Positions 53,600-60,010 of a stretch of 64,000 nucleotides of DNA are shown here, piece by piece. The notes beneath the pieces are model-generated. The model ran no database searches and was not told the DNA's origin. It worked only from the letters and a program-made list of their open reading frames with translations. Source of the stretch: Gemmatimonadota bacterium. Lineage in GTDB: Bacteria > Latescibacterota > UBA2968 > GCA-2709665. The translations under genes were made by a program, and so were the position numbers. Location of the stretch: assembly GCA_028874335.1 (NCBI GenBank), contig JAPPJY010000017.1, forward strand, positions 90,858-154,857, written 5' to 3'. Within the stretch, counting starts at the first letter, position 1, and each line of letters begins with the position of its first letter.

Positions 53600-54730
53600 C
53601 GAATCTGTATGCTCCTGTAGACGCCGGGAGGTATCCGGCGAAGATCAAGATCTGGGCGTTTCGACACGCAGGATAAGAACGAGCGGCCGCGACGCTACGA
53701 GTGCGAAGAGGATGGCGGATTCGGGGAGCCGGAGCAAATGAGACCGGGTCACGGCGTCCCGGGCTTGATGGCGCTCTGTGGCCAATTGCTGTCGTTGTTT
53801 CGCCCTTGACGCGTAATGCCTGACAGCCAAGCGCGGTCCATCGGACGGTGAATGCGGTATCCTCGGCTTTTAAGCAGCACGAAACCGCCTTCTGGACGGG
53901 ATTTCTGGATCGGGAGCGACCGCAGGTAAGCGCGGCAAGGGCGTAAGAACATCCCGGGCTCTACGGCGCACCAGGCCCTCCGGGCGGTGGCTCACCCCCA
54001 CCCCGGCCTTCGGGTACCCTTGCGGACCCGGACGCCCGGAAGAGCGACGCTGAATGACCTTTGTGCTATGGCTTCCGCCACCCCGCCGTTGCACGCGTCT
54101 GGAGCGCTATAGTGTGCATCGGCACCCTATAGCGTTTTCGCTGGCATATAGGGCCCCGATCCAGGTCACGGAGGGTGTCCGAATCAATGGAAGAGGACAC
54201 CCACGAGAACGCGGACGACAGTCCCCGACTTCTCGTAGCCATCACTCGGGAAACTCGTCCACTGAACCCGGGTGAAGATGCTGCCACAGTGCAGTCCAAA
54301 CCGATCCAAGGACCTCCAGGAGGTTTCCGGGCCGTAGGGACACCGCCGCCAGCGCCGTGTCACGCGCCCTCCGTGAAGGCCTGCTGCCCCTCATACGACG
54401 ACCGGAACACCACTCGCCCCAGCCTTCGGTTGTTACAACGCAGGATGGGTAGAGGACGGTGCAGGTGGGGACGAACGCCTCGCTCGGTACTTTATTCCTT
54501 CTTGCCTTCGGCAGGAGAAGAAACTCTACAAGGCAGGAAATCTCTCCACTCTACCCGATTCTGAGGGACCTGTGGGAGAGGTGCAGTTCACGCCCAGTGA
54601 TGTCAAGTATCCGGGACCCTTGGCGTAAGTCACGGATCCATTGCGTACGGGCAGTTCTGTTGTGCCCGCAACGGCACGATGTTCTTTTCATTGATATTAA
54701 TAGCTATTATTAAAACACGAAAATTGTGAG
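53600..54730. other. 1.1-kb stretch without a supported gene
   Basis: GC-rich sequence with only short overlapping frames of unlikely composition on both strands. The plus-strand frame starting at 54187 (MEEDTHENADDSPRLLVAI) is the longest but has no ribosome site or family. Clustered short inverted repeats around 54090-54160 (for example CTATAGTG/CACCCTATAG) could be structure of a dead mobile element. I cannot name it. Confidence 0.4.
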
Positions 54731-54732
54731 GA

Positions 54733-54812
54733 TGCTGTGGAAATTTGCGCTGTATCAGTGATTTATTAGTGAAATCTCTCATGAAGGGATGTTTCTGAAA
54801 GGAAGGTTGGAC
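54733..54812. repeat. 80-bp degenerate repeat, second copy
   Basis: Partner of 45271-45350, see there; shared blocks TGCTGTGG, TCAGTGATTTATTAGTG and GAAGGGATGTTT. Confidence 0.55.
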
Positions 54813-54830
54813 GCGGTAGAACGCCCTTGC

Positions 54831-54977
54831 TCATATACCGAAAGCACTGGCGAAAATCACAAAATCGGCAAAACCAACCGTCCCATCCCCATCCGGATCA
54901 TACCGCGCATCGTATCCCCCGCTGCTCCGGCTCGTTCCAAATCGGCCGACAAAGAGCAGAAAATCAGATACCGGCAT
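54831..54977 (-). pseudogene. Dockerin-like C-terminal remnant
   Basis: The minus-strand frame reads PVSDFLLFVGRFGTSRSS then DPDGDGTVGFADFVIFASAF, GI and a stop. This is the second half of the same calcium module as in the genes at 46653 and 60011; the first loop and everything upstream are degenerate. It is the tail of a lost secreted protein. Confidence 0.6.
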
Positions 54978-55063
54978 CCATGAACGTTTCCGCGGGATTC
55001 CCGGCCGTCGGTCTCTTCAGGCACAACGTCAAATGGATCGTCAAAGTAGTGACTTTCGGGATG

Positions 55064-55091
55064 TTGACTTTGTGCCGTGATGCCGTATCTT
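55064..55091 (+). promoter_or_regulatory. Promoter TTGACT-16-TATCTT
   Basis: Both boxes and the 16-base spacing are kept in the paralogous locus at 58225-58252, while the spacers differ in most positions. It precedes the ATG of the Rpn-like remnant by 41 bases. Confidence 0.6.
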
Positions 55092-55131
55092 GTTTACACG
55101 GATCCGCTTCTCCTCCCCCGGGGCGTCCTGC

Positions 55132-55400
55132 ATGGCAGATTTCGATGCGATTTCCAAACACCTGATCCAGACCTATCAGTCCGTTGAAAAAGTCGCTCTG
55201 CAGGCGAGGCCGAGACATTGCGGCCGAAGACAAGGCGCGCAACCGAGTCCCATCCTGCGATTCGGCGAGGGCGCGCAACGCAGTATTTCGACCGCAAGGG
55301 CCGGCCGCAGCCCGGATGGACTTTTTCAACGGGCTGCTTTCCCGGGGACTTTGCCGGCTTCGCCCTCGGGCGGGAGGACCTGCAGGCGCTCGAAGACTGA
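55132..55400 (+). pseudogene. N-terminal remnant of an Rpn-like (PD-(D/E)XK transposase-like) gene, split by a MITE
   Basis: ATG 55132 gives MADFDAISKHLIQTY, then the 160-bp MITE, then DFAGFALGREDLQALED and a stop. The paralogue at 58300 reads the same without the interruption. I recognise the start as that of a large family of Rpn/PD-(D/E)XK nuclease-like proteins whose C-terminus is the (IEQG) type protein encoded next; the nuclease core between them is missing. So the locus is an internally deleted copy. Confidence 0.65.
55177..55336. mobile_element. 160-bp MITE with empty-site paralogue in the same window
   Basis: Inverted ends CAGTCCGTTGAAAAAGTC and GACTTTTTCAACGGGCTG (one difference). 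Flanks CTAT (55173-55176) and CTTT (55337-55340) look like a 4-bp duplication with one change. Removing the element and one flank gives exactly the sequence of the paralogue near 58345. No coding frame inside. Confidence 0.88.
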
Positions 55401-55422
55401 TATCATTTCGAAGGAGGGCATG

Positions 55423-55761
55423 ATGGATCTCGTACGTGAATCATCCTTTGCCCAATACCTCACCCGGCAGGGGATCGAGCAGGGGATCGAGCAGGGGATC
55501 GAGCAGGGGATCGAGCAGGGGATCGAGCAGGGAATTGAGCAGGGCATCGAGCAGGGGATCGAACAAGGCATCGAGCAAGGGCTCCGGAAGAGTATCCTCG
55601 CCGTCCTCGACGTCCGTTTCGGTCTCCCTTCCGCGCATCCCCTGGCTGCTCGCATTGAAAACGTGGACGACGCGCAACGTCTCGAAGCATTGCACCGTGC
55701 GGCAATACAGGCGGCCAGCCTCGACGCGTTCAGTCAGCTGCTGGATGAAGAACCTGAATGA
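55423..55761 (+). CDS. C-terminal part of an Rpn-like protein with IEQG repeat
   Basis: A 112-residue frame with AAGGAGG 5 bases before the ATG: MDLVRESSFAQYLTRQG, nine or so IEQG units from a 12-bp tandem repeat, then RKSILAVLDVRFGLPSAHPL, AARIENVDDAQRLEALHRA and a stop. In full-length relatives this follows a nuclease domain. The internal ATG with a strong ribosome site means a short protein may still be made, or it may just be a relic. The paralogue at 58427 has a single VEQG unit. Confidence 0.6.
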   Translation: MDLVRESSFAQYLTRQGIEQGIEQGIEQGIEQGIEQGIEQGIEQGIEQGIEQGLRKSILAVLDVRFGLPSAHPLAARIENVDDAQRLEALHRAAIQAASLDAFSQLLDEEPE

Positions 55762-56164
55762 ATTCCACGTCCTGAATATCTTTGTGATGAACTGATACAT
55801 CGGGAAGGTACACTCGACATGCGACCTCAGGATAGGCCTTGACGCCGCCACCACCCTCGGGCCACCGCCAGCCATGGGTCGTGCTGTCACCGTACACTCG
55901 ACGCAGCACGCACTGTTCATTGTCAAGGATATCTCCCTGCCCCGACGGTTGGCGCCCGGGACCGCCACCGGACGCCGGTTCCGTCCGACACCGTTCATGC
56001 CTGCCGGTGAAGCTTTCGCATACAGACCGGACTCGACGGACTGCGGGTCTGGCATGATATTTTATCGGTTTTGATCTTGTCTCCGCCTCACGCTTTCGCT
56101 ATCTTTAGGCACAGGTTGGGCTAACGATCCGACGAAGTAGCACCAATCCAAAGGGAGACGCGCC
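55762..56164. other. Gap without gene
   Basis: The first ~75 bases repeat downstream of the paralogue at 58660 (TTCCACGTCCTGAATATC), marking the end of the duplicated unit. Beyond that I see nothing I can support. Confidence 0.4.
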
Positions 56165-56425
56165 ATTCAGGCTGCAACACCTCAGGTCGAGACCGACGCC
56201 AGGCTTTCCCGCTTGGAGGGAACCGTCGAGCAGATGGACAAACGCATGGCCAGCCTGGAGACGCGCATGGCCAGCCTGGAGACGCGCATGGATTCCGGCT
56301 TCCGAGAAGTCCATCAGCGCATGACTGGCCTCGAGACGCGCATGGACGTCGGTTTTCGCTGGATTGTCGGTATCCAGTTCACAACGCTTGTCGCGCTTGG
56401 CACGCTGATTCTCGTCAAACTCTAA
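56165..56425 (+). CDS. Short coiled-coil/membrane protein, possible ATT start
   Basis: The frame encodes QAATPQVETDARLSRLEG, TVEQMDKRMASLETRMASLE and ends RWIVGIQFTTLVALGTLILVKL, one C-terminal membrane span. Architecture equals the protein at 41598. No ATG, GTG or TTG with a ribosome site opens the frame. The best initiation site is ATT at 56165, 7 bases after AAGGGAG; a TTG at 56213 has none. So either a rare ATT start or a mutated ATG. Confidence 0.55.
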   Translation: MQAATPQVETDARLSRLEGTVEQMDKRMASLETRMASLETRMDSGFREVHQRMTGLETRMDVGFRWIVGIQFTTLVALGTLILVKL

Positions 56426-56426
56426 C

Positions 56427-56609
56427 CTTGATTCGTAAGTCTTCGGGGACGTTAATTCGAATATGTGATTGTAAATAAAGGCGATTAGACGGCTGATTAC
56501 CAGGATACACCAGGTCACTGGACGTGAAGGGAAAAAACATCCTTCTATACGTCGATAACGCCCCGTTTCGGACGGTTTTATCGCGTCGCCGCGTTGCTGT
56601 TTTTTTCGG
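56427..56609 (+). repeat. Dispersed intergenic repeat, copy 3
   Basis: Close to 35152-35264 over its first ~114 bp and to the complement of 18346-18523 over the full ~180 bp, including ACGCCCCGTTTC and TCGCGTCGCCGCGTTGCT at the far end. It begins just past the stop of the 56165 gene, as copy 1 begins at a stop codon. Confidence 0.85.
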
Positions 56610-56720
56610 ATTGAGGCTAATTCCACCCCGCCCGCCTTGACGCGTTTGGTGAACGCATCACCGCAAACGAAACAAGGCTTGACGCCTAAGAGTAAACCGA
56701 TATCACCTGAAACGCCATAA

Positions 56721-56753
56721 AAAGCCTGCCAGTTTAACAAATTGGCAGGCTTT
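56721..56753. terminator. Bidirectional rho-independent terminator
   Basis: Perfect 11-bp stem AAAGCCTGCCA / TGGCAGGCTTT with an 11-base loop; A- and T-rich flanks on the two sides allow use in either direction. It is the only clear signal in the gene-free stretch 56610-57014. Confidence 0.8.
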
Positions 56754-57014
56754 GCTTTGGTGCGCCAGGTCTGTCCGCTCAACGGGCAGGCCGAGCCGCA
56801 AAAATCCGCTGCCGTCATCGCAAGCCACCCCTGACGGTTTCGGGTCGGTCGCGTCGGTCTTCGATTCATGCGCTTTGGCCAGAAGAGCGCGTCCAGGTCC
56901 TGGAAGTCCTGCGCGAAGTTCGCTTCTCACGCGTCTTTACGCAGCCGCCCGTACAAAAAAAAGGGCCTTCACTTCCCCGACGCTCGCGTATGCGAAAATG
57001 GCTTCCTGATGCCA

Positions 57015-57977
57015 TCACCTGCGATTCATCGCGGTCTGATGCCACTCCGCAACGTTCCTGGTCACACGATCATAGTCTTCCCAGAAGCCGCAATGTGCAA
57101 CACATATATGTACGTCCAGGTTTTCGTCGTCGATAAATCCGTAAATTTTCAGCCTGTTAAAACGCTTCGGAGTCACCGGCGCGACGTATACGGGTACCCA
57201 GAAGGCGTCGGTCTTCCGTCGAACGCAGGTGATTTGCACACAATTGTTAACCTGGGCGTGATCGGTATAGGTGATCACGGCGACCGCGAATCCGGAAGAC
57301 TCGAAGCGCTCCACTTCAAGGCTGGAAGTCGCGTCCCATCGGGCAAAGGGCTCAAGGCGTGATATCCGGGAGAGCAGCGAGGAAAAGATCTCGCTGTCAA
57401 TGCGGGTTTGAGCTCCATCGACGTCCGTGTTGAAACGGCCGGTTTCACGGACGATATTTTCCATTGCGGTAGAATAAGCGTCTCCGGAAGCGCGGCCAGC
57501 GCATTGACACGACAGAAACCGACCGCCCCACCGCCACGACGATTCGCCCTCCGAACAACGGAGCATCGGCACGTCCCCTTCATACCAGGCGACGGTTTTC
57601 GCAATGATGCGTTTGTTGGGATCGAACTCAATGACCCGTGTCTCTCCAGGGTCGCTCGCGCCGCCGTCCCATGAGCGCAGGATGACCTTCAACCTGCCGG
57701 ATTCGGGATCGATACACGCGCCTTTGATGCGATTCGTAACCAGGCCCCCCTTCAAGACGTCGATGAGCGCTTCCTCGTGAAAAAACTCAAGCTGTTGGCT
57801 CCCGTACGTAAACGCGTCGAGCGGACGGATGTCGGCCCGGTCCCCGGGTAACGGACTGCGGTACAGGGACCATTCAGGAAGCACCGCCCTGATCTGGATC
57901 CGATCTGCCTTCTGCGTCTGAAAGAAAGGTCCCGTGATGGTGAACTCAGATGCCAGCGGTGCCCCTTCCCTTTCCAC
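57015..57977 (-). CDS. Hypothetical protein, 5' end uncertain
   Basis: A 320-residue frame with coding character (FTYGSQQLEFFHEEALIDVL, ETRVIEFDPNKRIIAKTVAW, WVPVYVAPVTPKRFNRLKIY) but no family I recognise. The GTG at 57977 is only a formal start: the frame stays open upstream to about 58130, reading VTIGASPGVFSLRGFTAAYH and SLQQACPEPPETG, with no start codon or ribosome site. The 5' end was probably lost when the duplicated Rpn-like segment (58.2-58.7 kb) arrived. Possibly a truncated pseudogene. Confidence 0.5.
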   Translation of the reverse strand: MEREGAPLASEFTITGPFFQTQKADRIQIRAVLPEWSLYRSPLPGDRADIRPLDAFTYGSQQLEFFHEEALIDVLKGGLVTNRIKGACIDPESGRLKVILRSWDGGASDPGETRVIEFDPNKRIIAKTVAWYEGDVPMLRCSEGESSWRWGGRFLSCQCAGRASGDAYSTAMENIVRETGRFNTDVDGAQTRIDSEIFSSLLSRISRLEPFARWDATSSLEVERFESSGFAVAVITYTDHAQVNNCVQITCVRRKTDAFWVPVYVAPVTPKRFNRLKIYGFIDDENLDVHICVAHCGFWEDYDRVTRNVAEWHQTAMNRR

Positions 57978-58224
57978 GATCGAGAGGTCGCTTACACGGA
58001 TTGACTGGGGGGCCGCGCCCGTCTCGGGCGGTTCCGGACACGCCTGTTGAAGCGAATGGTACGCGGCGGTGAAGCCACGCAGGGAAAAGACGCCGGGTGA
58101 GGCGCCGATTGTAACGGGCGCAGAATCAATGACAGCCCGATCTCAATTCGTGGACCCTGGCAGGATTCCACGTCGGTCACTCACTGTGACCGTGACGACC
58201 GCGGAAATCGAATACGCGACGCCA

Positions 58225-58252
58225 TTGACTTTCCGACCGGATCCGGTATCTT
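58225..58252 (+). promoter_or_regulatory. Promoter TTGACT-16-TATCTT (second copy)
   Basis: Same boxes and spacing as at 55064-55091, 47 bases before ATG 58300; the conservation of boxes against a changed spacer suggests function. Confidence 0.6.
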
Positions 58253-58299
58253 CTCTACACGGCGCGGCGCCCTCTCCGTCAGCCCCCGGGACGTCCTGC

Positions 58300-58404
58300 A
58301 TGGCGGAATTCGATGCGATTTCCAAACACCTGATCCAGACCTATCCCGAGGACTTTGCCGGCTTCGCCCTCGGGCGGGAGGACCTGCAGGCGCTCGAAGA
58401 CTGA
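58300..58404 (+). pseudogene. N-terminal remnant of an Rpn-like gene (empty site of the MITE)
   Basis: Reads MAEFDAISKHLIQTYPEDFA, GFALGREDLQALED and stops: 34 residues of the family's N-terminus, with the nuclease core missing at the same point as in the copy at 55132. Since both copies share the deletion, the duplication came after it. Confidence 0.65.
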
Positions 58405-58426
58405 TATCATTTCGAAGGAGGGCATG

Positions 58427-58660
58427 ATGGATCTCTTACGCGAGTCATCCTTTGCCCAGTACCTCACCCGGCAGGGCGTCGAACAGGGGCTCCGAGAGAG
58501 TATCCTCGCCGTACTGGAGACTCGATTCGGTGTCCCTGCATCGCATCCATATACCGCTCGCATTGAGAACGTCTACGACGCGCAACGTCTCAAGGAACTG
58601 CTGCGGGGTGCGGTACAGGCAGGCAGCCTCGACGCGTTCGGTCAGCTGCTGGATGAATAA
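58427..58660 (+). CDS. C-terminal part of an Rpn-like protein
   Basis: A 77-residue frame (MDLLRESSFAQYLTRQGVEQ, GLRESILAVLETRFGVPASH, RIENVYDAQRLKELLRGAVQ) paralogous to 55423-55761, with AAGGAGG before the ATG. Lacks the expanded IEQG array. As there, it may be a relic or a short product. Confidence 0.55.
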   Translation: MDLLRESSFAQYLTRQGVEQGLRESILAVLETRFGVPASHPYTARIENVYDAQRLKELLRGAVQAGSLDAFGQLLDE

Positions 58661-58870
58661 CCTGAATGAATTCCACGTCCTGAATATCTTTGTGACGAAT
58701 TGATTCAACGGGAAAGTACACTTTACAGGTGCGCTTTCTCGTTGAATACCTGCCAGCGCGCTGCCCGCCGACAGCCAGTCGCCGATTCCAATGCGGCATT
58801 CCTTCGAGCGCGTATTCCCTCGACCCTGGGCGTCCCGTACGGCGCCCCGCGGTGTTGATCGGTTCCGCCT

Positions 58871-59680
58871 CTATTTCAGCAACAGCATCCGCTTTGTCGC
58901 CGTGAAGTCCCCCGCCTGCATTCTGTACAGATAGACGCCGCTGGCCACGCGCCTGCCCAGGTTATCCCTGCCGTCCCACGTGGCCGTGAACGATCCGGCT
59001 TCCCTCTGCTCGTCCACCAGCACGCGCACCTCCTGTCCCAGCAGGTTGTAGATGGCCAGACGCACGCGACCCGCTTCGGGCAACTGATAGCCGATGACCG
59101 TGGCCGGGTTGAACGGGTTCGGCATATTCCGGTCCAGGCCAAAGCGGTCGGGCAGCGGTTTCAGATCGCCGACGTCCACGCGCGCGGGGGCGTCGAGGTT
59201 GCCGTCCAGGCCGATCAGCACACTCTCCGAGACCTGAAAGTCCGCAGCGACCGGCGCGGCGTCTGTCTTGAAGACCAGATCGACGAGCGCGCCCTCTCCA
59301 CTGGCGCCTCGCCCGTCCACCTTCACCGCGCCGATATCCAACTGTCCCGGCGTACGGTTGGACGACAGGAAGAGCGGGCGAGGTCCCGCGCCTGCCGCGA
59401 GCAGATTCCCCGTCGCCGCCCTGGCTTCGATGAACGTGTACTTCGCCGGGTCGTATTGCAGCGAGAAGCCGTACCCCTTCAGGTTCTTCGCATCCGACAA
59501 CGAGACGCGGATGGTCAGCGCGCCCGCCTGACCGGCAGGGTCGTTGACGCGGTTGAAGGCGAGGGTTGCGGAGGCGTTCCGTCCTCCGTTGATGGTCAGG
59601 CCGCGCGTCATGTCGCCGGCCCATGCGGCGGTGACCATCGCGAACATCGCGCATATCGTTACCACGAATCGTTTCAGCAT
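58871..59680 (-). CDS. Secreted cohesin-like domain protein with FlgD-like C-terminal tail
   Basis: A 269-residue protein: signal peptide (MLKRFVVTICAMFAMVTAAW), a cohesin-like sandwich about residues 35-165 (LKGYGFSLQYDPAKYTFIEA, GASGEGALVDLVFKTDA), and a FlgD Ig-like/sorting tail of ~85 residues: NMPNPFNPATVIGYQLPE, VRLAIYNLLGQEVRVLV, GVYLYRMQAGDFTATKRML. The tail is common in Latescibacteria and other FCB bacteria and is thought to direct or anchor at the surface. AAGGAGG precedes ATG 59680. Dockerin-like modules in neighbours could be its partners. Confidence 0.82.
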   Translation of the reverse strand: MLKRFVVTICAMFAMVTAAWAGDMTRGLTINGGRNASATLAFNRVNDPAGQAGALTIRVSLSDAKNLKGYGFSLQYDPAKYTFIEARAATGNLLAAGAGPRPLFLSSNRTPGQLDIGAVKVDGRGASGEGALVDLVFKTDAAPVAADFQVSESVLIGLDGNLDAPARVDVGDLKPLPDRFGLDRNMPNPFNPATVIGYQLPEAGRVRLAIYNLLGQEVRVLVDEQREAGSFTATWDGRDNLGRRVASGVYLYRMQAGDFTATKRMLLLK

Positions 59681-59904
59681 TTTATCCTCCTTCACACCCG
59701 TCCGAAAGACGGGATTGATTCACTGCGAAAGTCGCGAGACCACTTGAAATTGATGCCTGGAAGAATCGTCCACCGTCATTGGCGAAATGTGCCCTTAGCA
59801 CGTGAGCCCGAGAATTGTGCACAGGAGGCCGAAAGGCCAGCCAGGCGTCCGCGCACAGGTTCGCCTTCAAAGGGCATGTTCGACAGGTCCAATCGAGAAG
59901 ACGG

Positions 59905-60002
59905 GAGATTCTTCGACTCCGCTCAGAATGACATGCTGGCCGACAGCCAAGCACGATGCTTCCCGCTGTCATCCAGAGGAGGCCCTGCCTGTCGAAGGAT
60001 TG
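59905..60002. repeat. Dispersed repeat of the TTCTTCGACTCCGCTCAGAATG type
   Basis: The widely dispersed GATTCTTCGACTCCGCTC / AGAATGACA sequence and a CCTGTCGAAGGATTG end lie between the two secreted-protein genes. The gap 59681-60010 holds nothing else. Confidence 0.6.
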
Positions 60003-60010
60003 CCGAACGG

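Noticed and set aside
54187..54564. Plus-strand frame MEEDTHENADD...
   Set aside because: No ribosome site, unlikely composition in the second half, and no recognisable family; kept only as part of the unexplained stretch.
55441..56055. Minus-strand frame over the IEQG array (LLDPLLDPLLD repeats)
   Set aside because: Its repeats are the reverse reading of the IEQG units; no ribosome site or family.
56105..56869. 254-codon minus-strand frame
   Set aside because: It runs through the dispersed repeat, the terminator and the coding strand of the small 56165 protein; composition is unlike a protein and no start signal is present.
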